Made by a program: the position numbers and the translations under genes. From an uncultured Clostridiaceae bacterium (GTDB taxonomy: Bacteria; Bacillota; Clostridia; Lachnospirales; Lachnospiraceae): a stretch of 5,845 nt of DNA. The stretch is from NCBI GenBank assembly GCA_947175375.1, contig CAMWMT010000195.1:1-5845 (forward strand). The letters run 5' to 3'. The notes under the pieces are model-generated. The model saw nothing but the letters and a program-made list of their open reading frames with translations. It did not search any database and was not told where the DNA came from. Numbering within the stretch: position 1 is the first letter of the stretch; each line of letters opens with the position of its first letter. Below are positions 1 through 5,829 of the stretch, in pieces.

Positions 1-312
1 GCCGCAAACCGTGTAAGATAGGCTGTGGTTCATGACATCGGCCAGGATGAACAGATCGGTGCCTCGTACAGAGTCATACAGAATTCCCTTGGCTTCTCCG
101 GTTCCAAAACGTGGACAGGAGCTGCGTATCATATAGGAATCTTCATGATAGCCCTGGAAGTTTGGGGTATTCTGGAATGTCTGGTTGCTTTTCTGCCGGA
201 ACTTTACCAGATAATCATCAACGTTCTGTGCCAGTTCCCGGCATCCTTCCAGTGTTGCAATCTTGAGCGGTGCAATGGGAAGGATATTTTCATAAGATAA
301 AATATCGGACAT
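1..312 (-). CDS. prs: Ribose-phosphate pyrophosphokinase, N-terminal part (runs off left edge)
   Basis: This is the first 104 codons of a minus-strand gene whose 3' end lies outside the window. The protein starts MSDILSYENILPIAPLKIAT and contains a segment at residues 69-91 (FGTGEAKGILYDSVRGTDLF and onward) that matches the F-x-x-GE-x-x-x-x-x-x-SVRG-x-D-hydrophobic pattern of PRPP synthetases. This enzyme makes 5-phosphoribosyl-1-pyrophosphate from ribose 5-phosphate and ATP for nucleotide, histidine and tryptophan synthesis. The long lead before that motif (about 68 residues, against about 40 in the E. coli type) fits the longer Prs form I recall from Lachnospiraceae. The start is supported by AGGAGG at 318-323 with a 5-nt spacer, and a promoter lies at 350-379. 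The catalytic PRPP loop is outside the window, so the call rests on the N-terminal domain only. Confidence 0.72.
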   Translation of the reverse strand, partial: MSDILSYENILPIAPLKIATLEGCRELAQNVDDYLVKFRQKSNQTFQNTPNFQGYHEDSYMIRSSCPRFGTGEAKGILYDSVRGTDLFILADVMNHSLSYTVCG

Positions 313-349
313 AAGACCCTCCTGTCTCTGGTGTGCAATAGTTACTCTA

Positions 350-379
350 TTTATATCATTTTTGTGTACAGCCAGTCAA
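350..379 (-). promoter_or_regulatory. Sigma-A-type promoter for prs
   Basis: Read on the minus strand, TTGACT (374-379) is followed after 18 bp by TATAAA (350-355). This gives a predicted start near 343 and a leader of about 30 nt ending in the AGGAGG site. The spacer is slightly long but both hexamers are close to consensus. Confidence 0.55.
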
Positions 380-434
380 CCCATATGGAAGAAATTCTGT
401 GAGAACGGAAGAATGTGGTCCTGGAAATAAACAG

Positions 435-463
435 TTGTCGTTCCATGAAAAACAGGGTATAAT
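435..463 (+). promoter_or_regulatory. Sigma-A-type promoter for the alcohol/aldehyde dehydrogenase operon
   Basis: TTGTCG (435-440), a 17-bp spacer and a perfect TATAAT (458-463) lie just ahead of the AAGGAG site at 474-479. Transcription would start near 470, so the leader is very short (about 19 nt), which leaves no room for a riboswitch or attenuator. The divergent prs promoter is about 55 bp away, so a regulator bound between them could affect both. No obvious operator palindrome is seen. Confidence 0.6.
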
Positions 464-488
464 CAAAGAAATAAAGGAGTAAAGACTT

Positions 489-1691
489 ATGTGGATCGTG
501 AGAAAAATATATTGCAGGACTTTTCAGGCTGTCTTTCGGGCAGCGCTTCCTGTCCTGCCGTACCGGAATCCGAAGATCATTCCGTCGGTGGCGGGAGTTG
601 CGGATGTGTGCAGAAAGAAGGATGTAGATTCTGTCATGATCGTGACAGACAGCGGGATCCGGGCGCTTGGCCTTACAGAATTTCTGGAAAAGACACTGAC
701 AGAAGCGGGCATCTCTTACTGTATCTATGACCGGACGGTGGCGAATCCGACCATCTGGAATGTGGAGGAAGCGAAAGAGCTGTATCTTGCGCATGGAGCG
801 CAGGCGCTGATCGCATTTGGAGGGGGCTCTTCCATGGATTGTGCCAAAGCTGCAGGCGCAAGGATCGTGAAGCCCAGGCAGAGCATCCATCAGATGAAAG
901 GGCTCTTAAAGGTACATAAAAAGCTTCCTCTTCTGATCGCCATACCTACAACGGCCGGGACGGGAAGTGAGACGACGCTGGCAGCAGTCATTACAGACAG
1001 TGAGAAACATCACAAATATCCGATCAATGATTTCAGCCTGATTCCCCGCTATGCGGTACTGGATTATCATGAGACCATGGGACTTCCAAGGAGCATTACA
1101 GCGACGACCGGCATGGATGCACTGACCCATGCGGTGGAGGCGTATATCGGGAATTCTACAACGAAAGAGACCCGGATGATGGCGGAGGAAGCGGTACATC
1201 TGATCTATCAGCATCTGAAAAACGCCTATGATGACGGACAGAACAAGGAAGCTAGGGGCGGGATGCTGAAGGCTGCATACTGTGCAGGAGTGGCATTTAC
1301 CAAATCCTATGTGGGCTATATTCATGCGGTCGCTCATTCCTTGGGTGGGCAGTATGGGACGCCCCATGGACTTGCCAATGCGGTTATCCTGCCCATTGTC
1401 CTGCGTATGTACGGTCCGGCATGCCAGAAGAGGTTGGCGGCGCTTGCCAGGAATGCAGGGGTTGTAGATCGCAGGATGAAGGATGAGGAAGCGTCCGAAT
1501 GCTTTATTGACTGGATTCAGAGAATGAATGATTCCATGGAGATTCCCCGTCATTTTCCGGAGATTCAGGAAGAGGATATTCCGGTCATGGCCAAACATGC
1601 GGATAAAGAAGGTAATCCGCTGTATCCGGTTCCGGTCCTGATGGATCAGAAAGAACTGGAACAGATTTATTATGAAGTGAAGGGAAGATGA
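489..1691 (+). CDS. Iron-containing alcohol dehydrogenase (group III Fe-ADH)
   Basis: The 400-residue protein has the usual length and architecture of the iron-containing alcohol dehydrogenase family, cytoplasmic NAD(P)-dependent enzymes that interconvert alcohols and aldehydes. The nucleotide-binding domain shows GGGSSMDCAK at 111-120 and PTTAGTGSE at 153-161. The metal site is complete: D210 and H214 in GMDALTHAVEA, then H279 and H293 in HAVAHSLGGQYGTPHG, with H283 at the position of the conserved active-site histidine. The spacings 4, 65, 4 and 10 are close to those I recall for FucO. The N-terminal KIYCRTFQ-x-x-F segment is typical of a clostridial subgroup. The start is set by AAGGAG (474-479) 9 nt upstream. 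The ALDH gene follows after 3 nt. Substrate (ethanol, butanol, propanediol or other) cannot be read from sequence, and the metal could be Fe or Zn. Confidence 0.93.
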   Translation: MWIVRKIYCRTFQAVFRAALPVLPYRNPKIIPSVAGVADVCRKKDVDSVMIVTDSGIRALGLTEFLEKTLTEAGISYCIYDRTVANPTIWNVEEAKELYLAHGAQALIAFGGGSSMDCAKAAGARIVKPRQSIHQMKGLLKVHKKLPLLIAIPTTAGTGSETTLAAVITDSEKHHKYPINDFSLIPRYAVLDYHETMGLPRSITATTGMDALTHAVEAYIGNSTTKETRMMAEEAVHLIYQHLKNAYDDGQNKEARGGMLKAAYCAGVAFTKSYVGYIHAVAHSLGGQYGTPHGLANAVILPIVLRMYGPACQKRLAALARNAGVVDRRMKDEEASECFIDWIQRMNDSMEIPRHFPEIQEEDIPVMAKHADKEGNPLYPVPVLMDQKELEQIYYEVKGR

Positions 1692-1694
1692 TCC

Positions 1695-3065
1695 ATGCAG
1701 ATGGAAGCATTGATGAAAAAGCAAAGAGATTTTTTTGATTCCGGAAAGACGCTTGATATTTCTTTTCGGATCAGGGCACTGGAAAAGCTGGAGCAGGCAG
1801 TGCACGTCTATGAAGAAAGACTGTATGGGGCGCTTCGGAAGGACCTTGGCAAATCAAAGGCAGAAGCCTATATGTGTGAAGTGGGGCTTACTCTGTCAGA
1901 ACTCCGGTATATGAAAAAACATGTGCGTTCTTTCAGCAAGAATCATTGGGCTCGGACCCCGCTGTCACAGTTCCATGCGAAGAGTTTTACGGTGCAGGAG
2001 CCTTATGGAGTCGTGCTTATCATGTCCCCTTGGAATTATCCAGTGCTTTTGACCTTGGAACCGCTGGTTGGGGCGATTGCTGCAGGCAACTGCTGTGTGG
2101 TAAAGCCGTCGGCATATGCCCCGGCGGTTTCCCGTGTACTGGCTCAGATGCTGACAGAGACATTTGAAGAAAGATATGTAGCAGTAGTAGAAGGTGGAAG
2201 GCAGGAAAATCAGGATCTTCTGGAGCAGAGATTTGACTATATCTTCTTTACCGGAGGGGTAAAAGTAGGAAAGCTGGTGATGGAGAAGGCTTCTGCGCAT
2301 TTGACTCCGGTAACGCTGGAGCTGGGCGGCAAGAGCCCGTGCATCATTGACCGTACGGCAGATATCCGGATCGCTGCAAGAAGGCTGGTCTTTGGAAAAT
2401 ATTTAAACTGCGGACAGACCTGCGTGGCGCCGGATTATGTGCTGGTGGAGCAGTGTGTGCAGAAGGAGCTTCTGGCATGTATTCAGAAAGAGATTATAAA
2501 GCAGTATGGAGAACGGCCTTTTGAGAATCCATCCTATGGAAAGATGATAAACCGGAAACATTTTGACCGGGTAATGAAACTGATCGACAAGAAGAAACTG
2601 GTATACGGTGGAGCATGTCATGCAGATACGCTTCAGATCGAACCGACTGTCCTCAAAGATGTGATCGAAGAAGATGCAGTCATGCAGGAAGAAATTTTTG
2701 GCCCGCTCCTGCCGGTTCTGTCAGTTAGCTCGATGGATGAAGCTTATGAGTTTGTGAAAAAACGTCCTAGACCCCTGGCGTTGTATCTGTTTACAACAGA
2801 TAAAAAAACAGAAGAACGCTTTCTGAAGGGAGTATCTTTTGGCGGTGGCTGTGTGAATGACACGATCATCCATCTTGCTACTTCAGAGATGGGATTTGGA
2901 GGTGTTGGAAACAGCGGCATGGGATCTTACCATGGAAAGAAAAGTTTTGAGACCTTCAGTCATGAGAAGAGCATGGTCAAAAAATACAACTGGCTGGATC
3001 TGCCCATGAGGTATCAGCCCTATAATGAGATGAAAGAGAAGCTGGTAAGGATGTTTTTGCGATAA
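1695..3065 (+). CDS. Aldehyde dehydrogenase, class 3 (ALDH3/YwdH-like)
   Basis: The 456-residue protein is a complete NAD(P)-dependent aldehyde dehydrogenase that would oxidise aldehydes to carboxylic acids. Visible family motifs in order: PWNYP at 112-116 (N114 is the oxyanion-hole asparagine), KPS at 137-139 (cofactor-binding lysine), FTGG at 185-188, LELGGKSP at 208-215 with E209 as general base, NCGQTCVAPDY at 238-248 with C243 as the nucleophile, and EEIFGP at 332-337. The compact length, the GQTCVAPDY wording and the C-terminal FSHEKS...WLDLPMRYQPY tail (421-443) point to the class 3 branch rather than to CoA-acylating AdhE-type enzymes. It starts 3 nt after the ADH stop, with a purine-rich AAGGGA site (1680-1685) inside the end of that gene. 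An ATG two codons later (1701) is an alternative start. Pairing with Fe-ADH suggests an alcohol-aldehyde-acid pathway or aldehyde detoxification. Confidence 0.93.
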   Translation: MQMEALMKKQRDFFDSGKTLDISFRIRALEKLEQAVHVYEERLYGALRKDLGKSKAEAYMCEVGLTLSELRYMKKHVRSFSKNHWARTPLSQFHAKSFTVQEPYGVVLIMSPWNYPVLLTLEPLVGAIAAGNCCVVKPSAYAPAVSRVLAQMLTETFEERYVAVVEGGRQENQDLLEQRFDYIFFTGGVKVGKLVMEKASAHLTPVTLELGGKSPCIIDRTADIRIAARRLVFGKYLNCGQTCVAPDYVLVEQCVQKELLACIQKEIIKQYGERPFENPSYGKMINRKHFDRVMKLIDKKKLVYGGACHADTLQIEPTVLKDVIEEDAVMQEEIFGPLLPVLSVSSMDEAYEFVKKRPRPLALYLFTTDKKTEERFLKGVSFGGGCVNDTIIHLATSEMGFGGVGNSGMGSYHGKKSFETFSHEKSMVKKYNWLDLPMRYQPYNEMKEKLVRMFLR

Positions 3066-3127
3066 AGCAGATAGCTGGTTTGCAGGCAGGAAGAAGATGC
3101 GGTGGGTAAGAAAGGAGTCAGAGACAG

Positions 3128-3406
3128 ATGAAATTCACATATCCGGCAATTATCAGAAAGACGGAAAAAGGAACCTGGCATGCAGTATTTCCGGATCTGG
3201 AGTGCTGTGAGGCAGAAGGAGATACGATTGAGGAGGCTGTAGAACATGCCAATGAAGCGGCATATGACTGGATCAGCCTGGAATTGTCGGAGGATGACGG
3301 ACAGCTTCCGGCTATAACAGACGTATGTGATATGGAGCTGGAAGAAGGAGATATGGTACGAAATATCTGTGTAAATATCCGCTTTACAGATGGATGGGAT
3401 GAATGA
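3128..3406 (+). CDS. Small HicB-family protein without a HicA partner
   Basis: The 92-residue acidic protein has the partial RNase-H-like HicB fold pattern: an N-terminal strand FTYPAIIRK, then GTWHAVFPDLECCEAEGDT (15-33) and a helix IEEAVEHANEAAYDWI (34-49). HicB proteins normally neutralise the RNA-cleaving toxin HicA and repress their own operon through a C-terminal DNA-binding domain. Here the protein ends soon after the core (CVNIRFTDGWDE), so no helix-turn-helix or ribbon-helix-helix segment is present, and no HicA-like reading frame lies on either side. A good site AAAGGAG (3111-3117) sits 10 nt upstream of the ATG. The gap from the ALDH stop is 62 nt with no terminator, so it may be read from the ADH/ALDH promoter. 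It could be a free-standing HicB-like protein, a relic, or an antitoxin acting in trans; the family call is firmer than the function. Confidence 0.78.
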   Translation: MKFTYPAIIRKTEKGTWHAVFPDLECCEAEGDTIEEAVEHANEAAYDWISLELSEDDGQLPAITDVCDMELEEGDMVRNICVNIRFTDGWDE

Positions 3407-3416
3407 GCGCGGATTT

Positions 3417-3609
3417 GGGGGTTGTCGGGAAACTCAGCCCCGACTGTATGATAAGCGCTTGTATGGAGTGTATCGGACAACGAATCGGTTTTGTCCGTCT
3501 CGATCGGACTCAGACGTCCGTTTGAGACGGACAAAACCGATTCGCTGTCCGCTCCAATCCACACAGCGCTGCTTATCATACAGCCGGGGCTGCAATTCCC
3601 AGCACCCCT
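3417..3609. repeat. 193-bp imperfect inverted repeat (long hairpin / MITE-like palindrome)
   Basis: Two arms read outward from a 6-nt centre (3510-3515). The core arms 3481-3501 and 3524-3544 are perfect 21-nt complements. Inside them, after a 3x3 mismatch, CGGAC (3505-3509) pairs with GTCCG (3516-3520). Outside them the arms continue imperfectly: GGAC 3475-3478 with GTCC 3547-3550, then a degenerate stretch, then 3435-3456 with 3571-3592 (21 of 22 complementary), then GGGG/CCCC at the ends. No reading frame in it resembles a protein. The tetranucleotide ATTT occurs on both sides (3413-3416 and 3610-3613) and could be a target duplication, though it is low-complexity. The element starts 10 bp after the HicB-like stop and ends 7 bp before the next promoter. 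It may be a non-autonomous mobile palindrome, a structured RNA, or an oversized terminator. Confidence 0.85.
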
Positions 3610-3615
3610 ATTTTT
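3417..3615 (+). terminator. Possible rho-independent terminator formed by the long palindrome plus T-run
   Basis: The right arm of the palindrome ends in CCCC and is followed by TATTTTT (3609-3615), the order expected of an intrinsic terminator on the plus strand. It would end transcription from the ADH/ALDH/HicB side before the next promoter. The stem is far longer than usual and the T-run is interrupted from the stem by TA, so this is only plausible. On the minus strand the stem is not followed by a T-run. Confidence 0.35.
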
Positions 3616-3616
3616 C

Positions 3617-3644
3617 TTGACATCCATAGAAAACGTGGTAAAAT
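3617..3644 (+). promoter_or_regulatory. Strong sigma-A-type promoter of the synthase-GntR operon
   Basis: A perfect TTGACA (3617-3622), a 16-bp spacer and TAAAAT (3639-3644) predict a start near 3651 and a leader of about 89 nt. The -10 box is directly abutted by a GTATAC palindrome, which suggests repressor control. It is the best promoter in the window by match to consensus. Confidence 0.7.
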
Positions 3645-3669
3645 GTATACGGCAGGTGATTGTATACAA
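3644..3669 (+). promoter_or_regulatory. Putative GntR/FadR-type operator: two GTATAC palindromes
   Basis: GTATAC occurs at 3645-3650, touching the -10 box, and again at 3662-3667 inside the 10-bp perfect palindrome TTGTATACAA (3660-3669). The centre-to-centre distance is 17 bp. FadR-family GntR regulators commonly bind short palindromes with a GT-n-AC core, and such a regulator is the second gene of this operon. Binding here would cover the -10 and the transcription start, so repression is the likely mode. The pairing of regulator and site is inference. Confidence 0.45.
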
Positions 3670-3682
3670 TAATACAAAATCG

Positions 3683-3717
3683 GCTGCAGCTGTATGATAC
3701 ATGATATGGGCTGCAGC
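3683..3717 (+). promoter_or_regulatory. Leader stem-loop flanked by GCTGCAGC
   Basis: Two copies of the self-complementary octamer GCTGCAGC (3683-3690 and 3710-3717) flank a 19-nt loop, giving an 8-bp GC-rich stem in the leader that ends 11 nt before the GAGGAG site (3729-3734). The loop opens with TGTATGATACA (3691-3701), itself an inverted repeat with GT-n-AC character. The structure could be a third regulator site on DNA, an RNA hairpin affecting translation or mRNA stability, or a fragment of the neighbouring palindrome, with which it shares an 11-nt word. It does not resemble a T-box or leader-peptide attenuator. Confidence 0.4.
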
Positions 3718-3739
3718 GGAGCTTAAATGAGGAGAAAAG

Positions 3740-5149
3740 ATGGATAAGAATAGAGCGGTTCATTTTAACAGACATACAAATTTACTGCAGCTGGAAGAAC
3801 ATATGTATCCGCTGGTGGATGTGAGGGATCCGAATACATTTCGGAATCTGTATCCTTATACGGAGATTCCGAAGATCGCATTCAATGATCGTATCGTTCC
3901 GCATCATATGCCGGATGAGATATGGATTACGGATACGACTTTTCGCGATGGGCAGCAGTCCCGCGCGCCCTATTCCACAGAGCAGATCGTGACCATATAT
4001 GATTATTTTCATAAACTGGGCGGACATAAAGGACTGATCCGGCAGTCGGAATTCTTTTTATACAGTAAGAAGGATCGGGACGCGGTCTATAAGTGTATGG
4101 AGAGAGACTATAAATTTCCGGAAGTGACCAGCTGGATCCGTGCGAACAAAGAAGATTTCCAGCTTGTGAAGGATCTGGGTATGAAAGAGACCGGTATCCT
4201 GGTGAGTTGTTCCGACTATCATATCTTCTACAAGATGAAGATGACCAGACGGGAAGCCATGCAGCATTATCTGTATATTATACGGGACTGTCTGGAGATT
4301 GGGATCAGCCCTAGATGTCATCTGGAAGACATTACAAGAGCGGATATCTATGGCTACGTGATCCCATTCTGTCTGGAACTAAGGAATATGATGGATTATT
4401 ACAACATTCCGATCAAGGTTCGGTGCTGTGATACGATGGGGTATGGGGTGAATTATCCGGGCGCTGTTATTCCGCGTTCCGTTCCTGGCATTATCTATGG
4501 TATCCAGGTGCATGCGGGTTTTCCGTCAGAACTGATCGAATGGCATGGACACAATGATTTTTACAAAGCGGTCAGCAATTCTACCACAGCATGGCTCTAT
4601 GGCGCTTCCGGTGTGAACTGTTCTTTGTTCGGTATCGGAGAACGGACCGGCAATACACCACTGGAAGCGATGGTGTTTGAATATGCGCAGCTTCGGGGCA
4701 CGCTGGACGGCATGGATACGACGGTCATCACTGATCTGGCAGAATATTATGAAAAAGAGATCGGCTATAAGATTCCATCCCGGACGCCGTTTGTCGGAAA
4801 GAACTTTAATGTGACCCGGGCGGGCATTCATGCGGACGGACTTCTGAAAAATGAAGAGATTTATAATATCTTTGATACGGAGATGTTTTTGAAGCGCCCG
4901 GCACTGGTATCTGTATCCAATACCTCAGGGCTTGCGGGGATCGCTCACTGGATCAATACCTATTTTGGACTGAAAGAAGAGCGGGCGCTGGATAAGAATT
5001 CCGAGCTGGTACATATGGTAAAAGCATGGGTGGATAACGAATATGAGAGCGGCCGAGTGACGGTTCTGGCAGATGAAGAACTTCTGGCGGTGATCCATGA
5101 TGCAGAGGAAAAGACAGGAGTGCAGATCATGCAGGAGGCGCAGGAATAA
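3740..5149 (+). CDS. LeuA/homocitrate-synthase-like acyltransferase, candidate (Re)-citrate synthase
   Basis: The 469-residue enzyme belongs to the DRE-TIM family (HMGL-like) that condenses acetyl-CoA with a 2-oxo acid. It shows TDTTFRDGQQ at 64-73 (R69 and metal-binding D70), the metal-binding HxH in EWHGHND (H269, H271), GIGERTGNTPLEA at 298-310, and FNVTRAGIHADGLLK at 356-370, where H364 aligns with the catalytic histidine of the LeuA linker subdomain. Two features argue against ordinary 2-isopropylmalate synthase: about 60 residues precede the FRDG motif, and the C-terminal leucine-binding regulatory domain is absent. The wording around IRQSEFFLYSKKDR and PRCHLEDITRADIYG fits, from memory, the clostridial (Re)-citrate synthases, which make citrate from oxaloacetate and acetyl-CoA, are Mn-dependent, and feed glutamate synthesis. 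Homocitrate or citramalate synthase remain alternatives. The start has GAGGAG 5 nt upstream; the GntR gene overlaps its stop by one base. Confidence 0.85.
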   Translation: MDKNRAVHFNRHTNLLQLEEHMYPLVDVRDPNTFRNLYPYTEIPKIAFNDRIVPHHMPDEIWITDTTFRDGQQSRAPYSTEQIVTIYDYFHKLGGHKGLIRQSEFFLYSKKDRDAVYKCMERDYKFPEVTSWIRANKEDFQLVKDLGMKETGILVSCSDYHIFYKMKMTRREAMQHYLYIIRDCLEIGISPRCHLEDITRADIYGYVIPFCLELRNMMDYYNIPIKVRCCDTMGYGVNYPGAVIPRSVPGIIYGIQVHAGFPSELIEWHGHNDFYKAVSNSTTAWLYGASGVNCSLFGIGERTGNTPLEAMVFEYAQLRGTLDGMDTTVITDLAEYYEKEIGYKIPSRTPFVGKNFNVTRAGIHADGLLKNEEIYNIFDTEMFLKRPALVSVSNTSGLAGIAHWINTYFGLKEERALDKNSELVHMVKAWVDNEYESGRVTVLADEELLAVIHDAEEKTGVQIMQEAQE

Positions 5150-5829
5150 TGGGAGACAGGCAGGATTCCCAGAAGAAGCGGGATAAATACTCTCTGAGAG
5201 GACGTGTGTATGAAAGAATTCGCGAAGACATACTGAGCGGCAGGTATGAGCAGAATACAGAGCTGAAGGAGATGGCAATTGGAGAAGAACTGGGAGTCAG
5301 CAGGACTCCGGTCCGGGAAGCGCTCAGGCAGCTGGAACTGGAAGGTCTGGTCAACATCATCCCGAACCGCGGAGCTTATGTGAATATGATCACGGCAAAA
5401 GATGTGCAGGACATCTATATCATCCGTTCCATGCTGGAGGGAGTCTGCGCTAGATGGGCGACGGAATACATCACGGAGGAACAGCTGGAAGACCTGGAAG
5501 AGACGCTCTGCCTGTCGGAGTATCATACGAAAAAGGGAAACTATGAGAAACTGTATGAGCTGGACAGCCTGTTTCATGAGCAACTGTACCGTGCGTCGAA
5601 CAGCCGGATACTGAATCATGTACTGTCTGACTTTCATGATTATGTAAAACGGGTGAGAAAAGCGACGATTGCTTCTCAGGGGCGTTCGGTCAAATCCACG
5701 GAAGAACATCGTGCGATCTTTGAAGCAGTGCGTGACAGAGATGCCCAAAAGGCAGAAGAGCTGGCGAAGATACATGTAAAACATACGATAGAATGTATTC
5801 AGGGATATGGGTTGGAGAAGATCCTGTGA
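5149..5829 (+). CDS. GntR-family transcriptional regulator, FadR/FCD subfamily
   Basis: The 226-residue protein has an N-terminal winged helix-turn-helix (about 15-80) with the signature LGVSRTPVREALRQLELEGLV at 48-68, followed by an all-helical FCD effector domain. That domain carries D139, H143, H187 and H209, the spacing expected for the metal site that helps FCD proteins bind carboxylate ligands. The length is typical and the protein looks intact. It starts at the TAATG junction, sharing one base with the synthase stop, with AGGAGG at 5133-5138 ten nt upstream, so its translation is probably coupled to the enzyme. Co-transcription with a citrate-forming enzyme suggests a ligand such as citrate, 2-oxoglutarate or another organic acid, and probable autoregulation through the GTATAC sites at 3644-3669. 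Ligand and direction of control are inferred. The final 16 bases of the window (5830-5845) hold nothing recognisable. Confidence 0.93.
   Translation: MGDRQDSQKKRDKYSLRGRVYERIREDILSGRYEQNTELKEMAIGEELGVSRTPVREALRQLELEGLVNIIPNRGAYVNMITAKDVQDIYIIRSMLEGVCARWATEYITEEQLEDLEETLCLSEYHTKKGNYEKLYELDSLFHEQLYRASNSRILNHVLSDFHDYVKRVRKATIASQGRSVKSTEEHRAIFEAVRDRDAQKAEELAKIHVKHTIECIQGYGLEKIL

Noticed and set aside
25..300. 91-codon plus-strand open frame at the left edge
   Set aside because: The minus strand encodes the Prs N-terminus over the same bases, with a matching ribosome site and promoter.
906..1805. 299-codon minus-strand open frame opposite the ADH gene
   Set aside because: It lies wholly in the shadow of the ADH/ALDH genes, has Cys/His/Leu/Arg-rich low-information sequence, no ribosome site and no family motif.
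3066..3127. Terminator or separate promoter between ALDH and the HicB-like gene
   Set aside because: No stem followed by a T-run and no convincing -35/-10 pair is visible in the 62-nt gap.
3417..3609. CRISPR array or insertion sequence
   Set aside because: There are no regularly spaced direct repeats and no transposase frame; the structure is a single palindrome.
3390..3697. Short plus-strand open frames (3390-3620 and 3491-3697) in the palindrome region, considered as a leader peptide or HicA remnant
   Set aside because: They have no ribosome site, no HicA-like pattern, and are mostly translation of inverted-repeat sequence.
3651..3739. T-box or leucine attenuator in front of the LeuA-like gene
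   Set aside because: The leader is only about 89 nt, has no T-box core sequence, no leucine-rich leader peptide and no terminator/antiterminator pair.
4960..5784. 274-codon minus-strand open frame opposite the end of the synthase and the GntR gene
   Set aside because: It is antisense to two convincingly coding frames and its composition is that of reverse-complement translation, with no recognisable domain.
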